Shown here piece by piece: positions 1 through 8,457 of a stretch of DNA of 64,000 nucleotides; position 1 is the stretch's first letter; every line of letters starts with the position of its first letter. The notes beneath the pieces were generated by a model, which was not told the DNA's origin, made no database searches, and worked only from the letters and a program-made list of their open reading frames with translations. The stretch is from UBA868 sp016776875. GTDB lineage: Bacteria; Pseudomonadota; Gammaproteobacteria; Arenicellales; UBA868. The position numbers and the translations under genes were made by a program. Location: assembly GCA_051201585.1 (NCBI GenBank), contig CP179198.1:992001-1056000 (forward strand), in the 5' to 3' direction.

Positions 1-509
1 CCGGCATGGTGTGCGGCCTCGAGGTAGGTCACGGCCGAGTGGAGAATCGTCTTTAAGTTTTCTTCGGGTAGACGTTGTCCGGTCGCTAAAAGATCTGCAA
101 GGCTTGCCTTTACGGGTAGCTCGACCGAATACCATGCTGAGCCATCGTTCTCCTCGTAGCGCGCAACTCGGCCGGGGTGATCTAACTGGCTGAGCACGCG
201 GGCTAATAACAAAAATTCAGTTAAGCCTTGTTCGTAGTCGTGATTAAATTTTGAATCGCAAAGTAGTAAAGAGATGCCGTCGACGTCTCGCACTGCGAAT
301 TGTTGTGGGAAAAATTCCTGAACAACCGTGCGCCCGTCATTGGCAAGATAGGTATAACCGCTGTCAGATGTGACGAGAAGCCTACTGATGACATTAGGGC
401 CGAGCCGCGCCCCATCAGCGATCGGGGCGGGCACGTACTCATGATCGATATCCGATTTTTCAGTTGTTAAAGACTGAGAGGCGATATTGATTTCGATTTC
501 AGAGGTCAT
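1..509 (-). CDS. protein kinase-like protein, N-terminal part (runs off left edge)
   Basis: An open frame starts at an ATG (509-507) preceded by a GAGG ribosome site and stays open to base 1, giving 169 residues without a stop. The pattern follows the N-lobe of bacterial Ser/Thr kinases: YLAND, then VVQEFFP (residues 62-68, in place of the usual V-I-K-E-Y-F-P), then LARVLSQLDHPGRVARY, and finally LEAAHHAG just before where the catalytic H-x-D loop would begin. The invariant lysine is Gln64 and the glycine-rich loop (about 41-55) has lost its glycines, so this may be a pseudokinase. The catalytic loop lies outside the window. Kinase fold is an inference from this pattern. Confidence 0.6.
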   Translation of the reverse strand, partial: MTSEIEINIASQSLTTEKSDIDHEYVPAPIADGARLGPNVISRLLVTSDSGYTYLANDGRTVVQEFFPQQFAVRDVDGISLLLCDSKFNHDYEQGLTEFLLLARVLSQLDHPGRVARYEENDGSAWYSVELPVKASLADLLATGQRLPEENLKTILHSAVTYLEAAHHA

Positions 510-829
510 CTAGCCGCCTCTAGTGATACGAATCGATATAATGCAGCGGCTGTCTCGCCCCTGAATCCAAACATTTTTTTAACCAAAAAAGGGATGTTTT
601 TAGGTTTTCTGATATTGATCATCGCGCATGGTTTGGTCTTGTTTATCAGGCTTCAGCAACGATGCAAGAATTGAGGTAGTTGATGCGCCCTATAATACCT
701 TGATTACTTGAACGAGAAAATAACCTGACGCACATTTTTCTTCAGAAACGGCGAAGTCGATACTCATGAAGCGAGTTGCAACACCTCCAAGATTGACGAC
801 AGGCGTTCGCCTCGGGCGAGATTGAGTTA
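510..829. other. 320-base intergenic region between divergent genes
   Basis: No convincing gene. It separates the leftward kinase-like gene from the rightward aminotransferase, so it should hold both promoters. A TATAAT at 691-696 on the plus strand, with a poor -35 (GAATTG at 668-673, 17-base spacer), is a weak promoter candidate for the aminotransferase. A second TATAAT at 537-542 has no good -35. An A/T-rich inverted repeat around 569-606 (AAACAT and ATGTTT arms) could form a hairpin. A 19-codon frame at 765-824 has no support. Confidence 0.5.
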
Positions 830-1989
830 ATGCATCTAAGTCAAAGAATGTCGCATGTTCAGCAACCCATCATTCCTGTGATTGGCGACTGGATTCGTGC
901 AAATCCCAATACAATTTCTCTTGGACAGGGAATTGTTCATTATCCGCCTCCGCCCGCAATCAGTGGCGCGATTGCACGATTTTGGGATGACCCCTCTGCC
1001 CATCAATATGGCCCGGTGGAAGGCCTTGACCCTCTTCGCGATGCGATAGCCAAAAGCTCGAGGCCGAAAATAGGATATCGTTGGGTCGCCGTGCGATCGC
1101 AGTTACTGCCGGCAGTAACATGGGTTTTTTGAATATGTTGTTGGCGATTACTGATCCGGGCGATGAGATTATTCTGCCGAAGCCGTTTTATTTTAATCAG
1201 GAAATGGCAATCAGGATCGCGGACTGTGTTCCCGTGACGGTGCCGACAGATGTCAACGGCGCGTTGGACGTTGAGGCCCTCAGCCATTCGATTTCCACGA
1301 GGACACGAGCGATCGTGACCGTGTCCCCCAACAATCCGACCGGCGTTGTTTATTCAGAGCGATCACTGCGAGCGGTAAATGCCTTGTGCAAGACTAACGA
1401 GATTTATCACATCAGTGACGAAGCTTATGAATACTTTCTTTACGATGGGGATAAGCATTTCTCTCCAGCCTCAATCGAAGGAAGCGAAGGGCATACTATT
1501 TCACTTTATTCCTTGAGTAAGGCCTATGGGTTTGCTAGTTGGCGAATTGGTTATGCTGTGATCCCGGAAGAACTCTTTGGATCGTTGCGAAAGGTTCAGG
1601 ACACAAACGTGATTTGCGCGACAGCAATTTCCCAGTACGCGGCGCTAGGCGCGCTTGAAGCCGGCCCGTCATACTGCGAGCCATTTGTCGATGAAATGGC
1701 AAATGTTCGCCAGCAAGGTCTCGAGGCATTTGACACGCTAAATAACCGGGTGCGATCGCTTCTCAGTACGGGCGCTTTTTATTTCTTTGTCGAGATACCA
1801 GATTATTCGGGCGATGATTTGACACTTGCTCGACAGCTTATTGAAAAGTCTGGCGTCGCGGTAATCCCGAGCAGTGCTTTTGGGGCGGTCGAACACTGTG
1901 GCTTTCGCGCGTCTTATGGCGCGCTAAAATCTGACTCAGCGATAGAGGGGTTGGAGCGCCTGATTTCAGGCCTCAGTCAGCTCACCTAG
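830..1989 (+). CDS. PLP-dependent class I/II aminotransferase (single frameshift)
   Basis: The product is an aspartate-aminotransferase-fold enzyme moving an amino group between an amino acid and a 2-oxo acid; the substrate is unknown. The N-terminal part carries ISLGQGIVHYPPPP and YGPVEGLDPLRDAI; the main part has VTAGSNMGF, VTVSPNNPTGVVY (cofactor contacts), SDEAYEYF and the Schiff-base lysine in SLSKAYG (about residue 231). The frame breaks in an AAAA run at 1052-1055. Adding one A restores a continuous protein of about 386 residues, the normal family length, so I read one intact gene with a probable base-call error. The start at 830 is chosen because the residues just after it already match the family; ATG 848 is an alternative. 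It stands alone, upstream of tRNA-Ser. Confidence 0.85.
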
Positions 1990-1999
1990 TTTATTCAGT

Positions 2000-2036
2000 T
2001 TGCGTTGAGCCGTTAACTCGGATACCCTGTGCCGCG
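2000..2036 (+). promoter_or_regulatory. putative promoter of tRNA-Ser
   Basis: TTGCGT (2000-2005) and TACCCT (2023-2028) are separated by 17 bases and followed by a GC-rich discriminator (2029-2036) just before the tRNA. A GC-rich discriminator is typical of stringently controlled stable-RNA promoters. The -10 match is weak, so this is position-based inference. Confidence 0.4.
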
Positions 2037-2040
2037 CTAC

Positions 2041-2131
2041 GGAGAGGTGGCTGAGCGGTTGAAAGCGCACGCCTGGAAAGTGTGTATACGTTAATAGCGT
2101 ATCGAGGGTTCGAATCCCTCTCTCTCCGCCA
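2041..2131 (+). tRNA. tRNA-Ser(GGA)
   Basis: The acceptor arm GGAGAGG pairs with TCTCTCC, followed by discriminator G and an encoded CCA. The anticodon stem-loop around 2069-2086 has loop CTGGAAA with anticodon GGA (2075-2077), reading UCC/UCU serine codons. A long variable arm typical of class II tRNAs lies before the T arm GAGGG-TTCGAAT-CCCTC. A run of eight T shortly after the CCA may help termination. Confidence 0.97.
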
Positions 2132-2323
2132 ATCTCTCTTTTTTTTCGATGACCACTATTGATCGAGATGCTGAGAGGCGAAAGATATTTGACCCTGGGG
2201 CGAGCGGGGTGTTAACTGATCTAAAGTCGCAACAGTCCGTGTCTTGTTACCCCTCCTGACATCTCTGGCCTGAACCAGACTAAAATCAACACCTGACTTC
2301 ATGTCTTTGGGAAGGTCTTTTCT

Positions 2324-3691
2324 TTGACTTCAGAAAATCGACCCATCGCTATCATCGGCGCAGGAATCGTTGGAATCGCCACAGCATACTATTTGGCTCG
2401 AAACCACGGTCGAACGAATATCACGCTCATCGATCAATTCCAGCCCATGTCGTTTACCTCGGCTCAATCGGGGAATAACTTCAGAAACTGGTGGCCGCAT
2501 GCTGCGATGGTAGCCCTGACGAATCGCTCCATTGATTTAATGGAGCAAATTGCTCGTGATACCAATAATCGTATCGGCGTGACACGTCGGGGTTATGCGA
2601 TTGCAACCCGGGAGGAAAATATTGACACCCTCGTGTCACAACTGCGTAGCGGTCTCGGAGATGAGTCAGACACTCTAGTCCGTTATCATGATCAAGTCGG
2701 GGCGCCGGGATACCTCGGTTCTAGCGGTCCTGATTCCAGTCTGGATGTGAATGGTGTCGATATATTGTGTCACTATGATTTGATTCAGAAACATTTTCCT
2801 TATTACGATCCGGAAGTGCAGACTGTTGTTCATATTCGTCGAGGCGGTGACATCAACAGTCAGCAGTTGGCGGCATATATGCTCGAATATCTTAAGTCAG
2901 TTGGCGCAAAAAGGCTGATCGGGCAGGTTCGGCAGATCAATTCAGGAAATAACTATCAAATTGAAATTGATACCCGTTCTGGCGCGGTAGACGTGGTCGC
3001 AGGCCAGATTGTGAATGCCGCGGGTCCTTTTGCAGGAGAGATTGCAAAGTGGATCGGCGTTGAGCTTCCGATTATTAATGTCTTTCAGCAGAAGATCGCT
3101 TTCGAGGATCATCTCATGGCGGTTCCCCGAAACCAGCCTTTCTCAATCGATCTCGATCATCAACAAATTGATTGGTCAGATAGTGAACGATCTGTTCTGG
3201 GGGATAATCCCCAATTTGCCCGATTTGCGGGTGATATGCCCGGTGGAATTCATTGTCGCCCGGAGGGTGGTGATGGCGGGAAGTGGATTAAGCTCGGGTG
3301 GGCGTATAACGAAGAAGCAGCTACGAATATTGATGATCAACCTCTAGATGCGCATTTTCCGGAAATTGTGCTCCGAGGCGCAGCCAGACTTAATCCTGGT
3401 TTGCGTGCGTATTACGGACGGTTGCCCCAAGCATGTCATCACTATGGTGGCTGGTACTCAATGACCGAGGAAAATTGGCCATTGATCGGCGGTATGGGAC
3501 CCGAAGGCGCTTTCATGAATTGCGCAATGTCAGGTTTTGGAACGATGACCGCGTGCGCGAGCGGTGAACTTTGTGCCGCTACGATTTGCGAAGCTCGTTT
3601 GCCGAGTTATGCAGAAGCATTCTCGCTGGCCAGGTATGAGGATTGGAACCAGATAGACGAGCTTCGCAAATCAAACAAGGGTATTTTATAG
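2324..3691 (+). CDS. FAD-dependent oxidoreductase, DAO family
   Basis: The 455-residue protein belongs to the D-amino acid/sarcosine/glycine oxidase superfamily, which oxidises C-N bonds of amino acids or N-methylated amines. The N-terminal dinucleotide site GAGIVG (residues 12-17) binds FAD, SFTSAQSGNNFRNWWP matches the region near the flavin in this family, and the C-terminal part contains a second flavin-contact stretch (LIGGMGPEGAFMNCAMSGFG). The start is TTG at 2324, preceded by GGGAAGG at 2309-2315; the only nearby ATG (2301) opens a nine-codon frame whose TGA overlaps this TTG. It is convergent with a dioxygenase operon. Substrate unknown; N-methyl amino acids or imino acids are plausible guesses. 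Confidence 0.8.
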   Translation: MTSENRPIAIIGAGIVGIATAYYLARNHGRTNITLIDQFQPMSFTSAQSGNNFRNWWPHAAMVALTNRSIDLMEQIARDTNNRIGVTRRGYAIATREENIDTLVSQLRSGLGDESDTLVRYHDQVGAPGYLGSSGPDSSLDVNGVDILCHYDLIQKHFPYYDPEVQTVVHIRRGGDINSQQLAAYMLEYLKSVGAKRLIGQVRQINSGNNYQIEIDTRSGAVDVVAGQIVNAAGPFAGEIAKWIGVELPIINVFQQKIAFEDHLMAVPRNQPFSIDLDHQQIDWSDSERSVLGDNPQFARFAGDMPGGIHCRPEGGDGGKWIKLGWAYNEEAATNIDDQPLDAHFPEIVLRGAARLNPGLRAYYGRLPQACHHYGGWYSMTEENWPLIGGMGPEGAFMNCAMSGFGTMTACASGELCAATICEARLPSYAEAFSLARYEDWNQIDELRKSNKGIL

Positions 3692-3723
3692 CGGCGGATG
3701 ATTCTGTAATCGGTTAGATAACA

Positions 3724-4726
3724 TCAGCCGTCGTAGCTGATGCTTCCATTCTGCCTGTGCCATAGCCGATAAAGATGACGTCTCTTGGCCGGATCAACGC
3801 TGTCTTCAAAGCTCGAGCGATAGTGTCCGAGCTCGTGATTATTGAGATACTGGATTTGTCCACGCGCTAAGGGCGCTTCGACCCATAGTTCGGGAGAAGC
3901 TGTCACGTGCTCGACGGCATCAAGGGCTTCGATCAGAATTTGATCCATTTGCGCGTCCGCAACCTCATACCCTTTGCGAACCAGAGACGTGTTTGCTCGA
4001 CACCGGAGTCTCCCATTTTTCAATGCGAAAAAAGGTGCCCATGCGGTTTTGGGGGCGTTTTGATGGTGTTCAGCTTGCCGGTCAAACAGCATGGGTTTGA
4101 ATAGTCGTTGTAACTGCTTAGGAAAAGCTGGCTTGCAAACGGTTATGAACAGTATAAAGACTGCAAAACCGACTCAGCCCGCCGGATTCAGCGGCATGCT
4201 CGCAAAAAAGTCCGACATAGTCGGGCACTCTCATCCCAAATGCGTTGTCGGTGTGGAAATTAAGCTCAACTGAGGTCGCTGAACCTCTAACACCATAACC
4301 AAACTCCTGCCCGGTGTCTGTGACGTCATAAATCATGGTGCCGTCCCATTTTTGGGCGACGTTAGGTCCGATGAGTTGGCCGAGTGTCCAATAAATATCA
4401 ATCATCGTTTGAATTTCGAACTCAGTCATTGGCAAACAATCCAGAACGGCAAATCCAACACCGTCGTCACAGATCGCCTTAATTTTTTGGTAGACAGCAA
4501 CTAGACTTGGAATCTCGAATTGATCCGGGCGCCGTAATAGTGTCGGCAACCGCGTTTCTGCCATTTGTTCCGCCATTGCGCGAATTTCGCCGAGAGCGTA
4601 ATCATCTAAATCGACGCTCCAGTCTTGCTCGCTGATCTCAGTCGCTACCCATCCGCGATTAGCGCAGGAAGGTATGCGCGTGATGCCTTCAGTTGATTCG
4701 TTGGATAAGTCAATGAATTTCTGCAT
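3724..4726 (-). CDS. TauD/TfdA-family dioxygenase (single frameshift)
   Basis: This is an Fe(II)- and 2-oxoglutarate-dependent dioxygenase of the TauD/TfdA type. The iron ligands are visible: HTD near residue 159 (ELNFHTDNAFG) and the distal His in INN-type motif LNNHELGHYRSSFED, followed by the closing RRHLYRLWHR typical of the family, with arginine for the 2-oxoglutarate carboxylate. The frame breaks in an AAAA run at 4123-4126 (plus-strand view); removing one base rejoins VHNRLQASF with PKQLQRLFKPMLFDRQAEH and gives about 333 residues, a normal length. It lies 59 bases downstream of the second dioxygenase gene on the same strand and is probably co-transcribed. The oxidised substrate is not identifiable. 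Confidence 0.82.
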
Positions 4727-4785
4727 GACACTTGATTTATTTTTTCTTCTGGCGTTCGTTTAATTGGCAAGCATCAACCAGAGGC

Positions 4786-5736
4786 TCACTTGCGTCGATA
4801 CTGATAGTTTTGGCCAAAACGCTCAAGGATGTAATCACCATAACGTATTGGATTCCAGCGGTTATCAGAATCTCTGACCCCCACTAACGGATTTATTTGC
4901 GCGTCAAAATCAGGATCGAAAAAAAACGCCGTTGATTGACGAGACTGCGGACCCAAGATAACGCGATGTGGAGTAGATTTCCATCGGCCATTCGAAATGA
5001 TAGAAAGCATATCCGCTACATTCAGGACTAGCGTATCCGGAATAGGGCTTACCGGCATCCATTGGCCATTTGAATTTAGCACTTCAAGGCCACCGGTATC
5101 GTCCTGGAGCACTAGTGTCATAAAACCATGATCGGTGTGGGGTGCAGACCCGAATGGTGCGGGAGAATCATTTGGATCCAAGCAAGGATACTTGATCAGG
5201 CGAAGAAAATATGTGGGGTCATTGAATAAGTCTAATAGTGTATTCGGACCCAAACCCAAAGCAACACCTAGCCGTTGCACAAGTTCTAACGACAGTTTCT
5301 CCATTGCTTCGGCGTAAGCTGTACAGTGCTTTTTAAGTTCTGGAAGCAAGGTGTCGGGCCATTGGTTGGGTCCAAATAATTGAGATCCAAATCGGGGATC
5401 GCTTGGGGGTATTTCTCGCATCACCATAAATGACTCTGAGCGGTTGGGCTGTGTTGCGGACTCAATCGATGATGTGATGGTCTGGCTTGATTCGGATTCG
5501 ATATAGCCTCGGTGGTAGGAATTTATCTTAAGACACTTCTTGTCGGAGATTGGCAAAAGGTGAAATTCGCGAGCGCTATTGATGAGATTTTTGGTAACTT
5601 CAGTCGTAATGGTGTGCCCACTGATGTAACAGAATCCGAATTGACTCAGCGCGGCATTTAGCAATGTAGCGATAGTGAGATCATCAACAGCGGAGGTCGA
5701 TGAGCAGATATCAACGATTGGGATAGCATCGGGCAT
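4786..5736 (-). CDS. isopenicillin-N-synthase-like Fe(II)/2-oxoglutarate dioxygenase
   Basis: The 316-residue protein belongs to the isopenicillin N synthase/2OG-Fe(II) oxygenase family, soluble enzymes that hydroxylate, desaturate or cleave small organic acids. The N-terminal IPIVDICS begins the conserved DIOX_N region; APHTDHGFMTLVLQDD gives the iron HxD (about residues 198-200), and STPHRVIL plus the R-x-S of SRQSTAFFFDPDF give the distal His and the 2-oxoglutarate arginine. It is the first gene of a leftward pair with the TauD-like gene. A divergent 183-base region separates it from the PanE-like dehydrogenase. Substrate unknown; the family also includes ethylene-forming and gibberellin-oxidising enzymes. 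Confidence 0.85.
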   Translation of the reverse strand: MPDAIPIVDICSSTSAVDDLTIATLLNAALSQFGFCYISGHTITTEVTKNLINSAREFHLLPISDKKCLKINSYHRGYIESESSQTITSSIESATQPNRSESFMVMREIPPSDPRFGSQLFGPNQWPDTLLPELKKHCTAYAEAMEKLSLELVQRLGVALGLGPNTLLDLFNDPTYFLRLIKYPCLDPNDSPAPFGSAPHTDHGFMTLVLQDDTGGLEVLNSNGQWMPVSPIPDTLVLNVADMLSIISNGRWKSTPHRVILGPQSRQSTAFFFDPDFDAQINPLVGVRDSDNRWNPIRYGDYILERFGQNYQYRRK

Positions 5737-5919
5737 AGAAAACTAAAATAGAAGGTTCTGCGAGATCTGGGAGCGTACAGATTTTGATTATGGGTGTATC
5801 AGTAATTTTTAGCCTGACAGCGCCAGTTAATGCCTTCAAAAATTAAAAAATGATAAAAAATAACAAGCGTTTAGGCTAAACTCGCCCGACTAAAAATTCT
5901 ACCTCTTTTAGGATTAAGC

Positions 5920-7041
5920 ATGCAGAACGGGCAGGAAAGATCGGTCTCAGGAGAAAATATGAGCGAGTGCGCGACAAAAATCAAATATCGCGCGTTGATT
6001 TTAGGCGCTTCTTACGGGTCGCTCCTTTCGACAAAGCTAATGATGGCTGGACACTCCGCAACGTTAATTTGTCGAGCGTCGACCGCGGATATTTTTAATC
6101 GAGAAGGCTCGCTGGTGCGAATGCCTATCAAAGGGCGAGAAGGGCTTTTTGATATTCAGTCGGGACCGCTCCCGGGCGATTTGGATGCGGCTTCGCCAGA
6201 AGGTGTGGATCCTTCAGAGTACGATTTTGTGGTGCTCGCCATGCAAGAGCCTCAATACAGCGCAACCGGGGTGCGGGAGTTAATGGATCGAATTGCGAAG
6301 GCCGAGGTGCCATGTGTGGCAATTACCAACATGCCATTGCTGCCATTTCTTCGCCGGATTCCCGGTCTTGATACCGATACGTTACGAGAGTGCTTCCATG
6401 ACGCGTCGATATGGGATGCATTTGATCCAAGTCTCATGACGCTCTGCAGTCCGGATCCTCAGGCATTTCGTCCACCTGAAGAACAACCGAATGTCCTTCA
6501 GGTCCGGTTACCCACTAATTTCAAAGCGGCGCGTTTTACCTCAGATCAACATACCGACATGTTGCGTCAGATTGAAGCGGATATTGATTCGGTTCGGATG
6601 GAACTATCGGCGGGAGAACAGGTTGAGGTGCCGGTCAAGTTGCGAGTCTATGAATCGTTATTTGTACCGTTAGCAAAATGGGCAATGTTAATGGCGGGCA
6701 ATTATCGATGTGTACAGGCAAACGAGATGCGTCCTATCAAGGATGCGGTCCATTCCAACCTTGTCGAGACTGAGGCTGTTTATAATTGGGTTGTTGAACT
6801 CTGTTGTGGACTTGGAGGTGATGCCTCTGATTTTGTGCCGTTTTCGAAATATGCAAAGGCAGCGGAGTCACTACTTAACCCATCTTCGGTCGCAAGAGCA
6901 CTTGCAGGTGGCTCACATAATATTGAACGGGTTGATAAGCTCGTTTCGCTTATTGCCAAGCAACGGGGACAAAATCTCCAAACCGTTGATGAAACTGTCA
7001 ACGTGGTCGAGGACTGGCTCTCGCGTAATCAATCCCTGTAA
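5920..7041 (+). CDS. ketopantoate-reductase (ApbA/PanE)-like NAD(P) dehydrogenase
   Basis: The 373-residue protein starts with a Rossmann nucleotide site, ALILGASYGSLLSTKL (about residues 25-40), and continues with a C-terminal helical domain as in 2-dehydropantoate 2-reductases. It is longer than PanE (about 300) and carries YDFVVLAMQEPQYSATGVREL and LCSPDPQAFRPP, which I recall from a PanE-like group unlike housekeeping PanE. In Methylobacterium a PanE homologue (PanE2) reduces oxalyl-CoA to glyoxylate; the neighbouring Frc operon makes such a role worth testing, but that is inference. Two starts are possible: ATG 5920 with AGGA six bases ahead, or ATG 5959 with GGAG, the latter closer to the Rossmann strand. 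Alternative: a genuine ketopantoate or hydroxy-acid dehydrogenase. Confidence 0.7.
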   Translation: MQNGQERSVSGENMSECATKIKYRALILGASYGSLLSTKLMMAGHSATLICRASTADIFNREGSLVRMPIKGREGLFDIQSGPLPGDLDAASPEGVDPSEYDFVVLAMQEPQYSATGVRELMDRIAKAEVPCVAITNMPLLPFLRRIPGLDTDTLRECFHDASIWDAFDPSLMTLCSPDPQAFRPPEEQPNVLQVRLPTNFKAARFTSDQHTDMLRQIEADIDSVRMELSAGEQVEVPVKLRVYESLFVPLAKWAMLMAGNYRCVQANEMRPIKDAVHSNLVETEAVYNWVVELCCGLGGDASDFVPFSKYAKAAESLLNPSSVARALAGGSHNIERVDKLVSLIAKQRGQNLQTVDETVNVVEDWLSRNQSL

Positions 7042-7414
7042 TTACGCTGGATTTTCGATACGCTTCCACACGAGCCTGGCGAGTGGCGGGCGTTGGGCTC
7101 AGCCGCGGTCTCAAAACCAGCGGTCAACGGGTTTTGATTCGTGGATGCCCCAAAAGGCGACGTTTCGCCCGCAGTCGTGTTGGGGCGGTGCGAGCCTTTT
7201 GTGATTTCCGTGGTGATGCGCTCTTCTGATTCGGGGCAGGATTGAAGCAAGCGCCGGGGGGGGGGTGGCTGAACTGTCTCTTCTTTGCTGGATATTCCTG
7301 ATAAAAATACGCTTTTGGTAGTTTATTTTTGAAAGATATGGTATTTTGTATACCAGATTGAGCGTGTTGTCACAAAAGCGTGTTTTCTAGATTACTTTCA
7401 GACAGGAAATAAGT
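7042..7414. other. 373-base intergenic region upstream of the Frc operon
   Basis: No supported gene. Open frames exist in several phases (for example 73 codons on the minus strand at 7029-7250) but without a ribosome site or recognisable product. A run of ten G at 7256-7265 is unusual for this window and a likely error spot. The last 90 bases turn A/T-rich and hold the candidate operator at 7339-7355, so the operon promoter is probably there. Confidence 0.5.
7339..7355. promoter_or_regulatory. candidate GntR-family operator
   Basis: TGGTAT and ATACCA form six-base inverted arms around TTTGT, and the right half also reads TTGTATACCA. GntR/FCD regulators generally recognise GT-N-AC type palindromes of this sort. 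It sits about 60 bases before the first gene of an operon that encodes its own GntR regulator, so autoregulation is the simplest reading. No footprint or second copy supports it here. Confidence 0.4.
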
Positions 7415-7417
7415 GTG

Positions 7418-8419
7418 ATGCGAGCTGTAACCCAAGCGAGTTTTGGCGGCCCTGAAGAGTTAAAAATCGGTTTAATCGACAAACCGGTTCCCGGTGCCGG
7501 ACAAGTCCTGGTGAAGGTGATTGCGACAAGCGTCAATCGTCCAGATGTTATTCAACGACAGGGTAATTATCCACCGCCTCCGGGTGATTCCGAGGTCCTT
7601 GGCCTTGAGATAGCGGGAGAAGTCGCTGAGTTGGGCCCGGGGGTTTCGCGGTGGAAGGTTGGCGATAGGGTGATGGGCTTAGTCGGCGGCGGGGGGTACG
7701 CAGAGTTCGCAACTGCGTGGGAGCATCATCTCATGGCAATGCCCGAAACCCTAACCTGGGCGCAGGCGGCAAGTGTGAGTGAAACTTATATCACCGCCCA
7801 TCTTAATTTATTTCAATACCCGGGCCTGTCAGATGGCCAGAGTGTGCTTCTTCATGGGGGTGGCGGAGGGGTAAATATCGCGGCCATTCAACTTTGCCAA
7901 GCATTGGTGCCTGGAAGCGCTTTGTTTGTAACCTGCTCTCCGATGAAGGTCGATCGGGTTAAGGCTTTGGGGGAAATACATGTTATTGATTACCAAAACG
8001 AGGATTTCGCGAAAATCTTAAAGGAAGCAACGAAAGGTCAAGGAGTCGATCTAATCCTCGATCATATCGGGGCGGCTTATCTGGAGCGGAACTTGAAATC
8101 GCTGTCAATTGGCGGGAGTATTGTGTTGATTGGTGTGATGGGTGGTGTTAAAAGTGAGATCAATCTGGCGCAATTAATGGTCCGCCGCCAAAAAATCTGC
8201 GGTTCTGTTCTAAGGCCGAGACCAGTTGAAGAAAAAGCGCGAATCATCCAGCATTTTTACCAACAAGCGCTGCCACATTTTTTGAACGGAAACCTGAGTC
8301 CAATTGTTGATCAGATATTCCTGCTGGAAGACGTCCGGAAGGCGCACGAGTTGATGGATGCGTCAGGTCATTTCGGGAAAATTGTGTTGCAAGTGGACCC
8401 CTCAATCTCGGTTGTGTGA
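7418..8419 (+). CDS. zinc-independent MDR quinone oxidoreductase (PIG3-like)
   Basis: A medium-chain dehydrogenase/reductase of about 333 residues, NADPH-dependent, expected to reduce quinones or an enoyl/enal substrate. The N-terminal GroES-like domain has GPEELKIGLIDKPVPGAGQVLVK and SVNRPDVIQRQGNYPPPPG, typical of the PIG3/TP53I3 branch; the cofactor site is LLHGGGGGVNIAAIQL in place of the common GAxGGVG. No catalytic zinc cysteines are seen. ATG 7418 follows AGGA at 7404-7407; GTG 7415 is an in-frame alternative. It is the first gene of the rightward operon with sucC-like, sucD-like, gntR and frc (38-base gap to the next). The role beside acyl-CoA enzymes is unclear. Confidence 0.85.
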   Translation: MRAVTQASFGGPEELKIGLIDKPVPGAGQVLVKVIATSVNRPDVIQRQGNYPPPPGDSEVLGLEIAGEVAELGPGVSRWKVGDRVMGLVGGGGYAEFATAWEHHLMAMPETLTWAQAASVSETYITAHLNLFQYPGLSDGQSVLLHGGGGGVNIAAIQLCQALVPGSALFVTCSPMKVDRVKALGEIHVIDYQNEDFAKILKEATKGQGVDLILDHIGAAYLERNLKSLSIGGSIVLIGVMGGVKSEINLAQLMVRRQKICGSVLRPRPVEEKARIIQHFYQQALPHFLNGNLSPIVDQIFLLEDVRKAHELMDASGHFGKIVLQVDPSISVV

Positions 8420-8457
8420 TCTGCTCTCGGACCAAATGATAAGAGTCAGAATTCAGA

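Noticed and set aside
2107..2150. tRNA-Ser 3' end as an integration site
   Set aside because: No integrase and no repeat of the tRNA tail seen in the window.
5808..5880. Inverted pair TTTAGCCT/AGGCTAAA in the divergent leader before the PanE-like gene
   Set aside because: The arms are 57 bases apart in A/T-rich sequence with no matching motif elsewhere; chance is the simplest reading.
6710..7204. 164-codon frame overlapping the PanE-like gene
   Set aside because: Out-of-frame shadow for most of its length, with no family resemblance after the gene ends.
7029..7250. 73-codon frame on the minus strand
   Set aside because: No ribosome site, no recognisable product, and it overlaps the end of the PanE-like gene.
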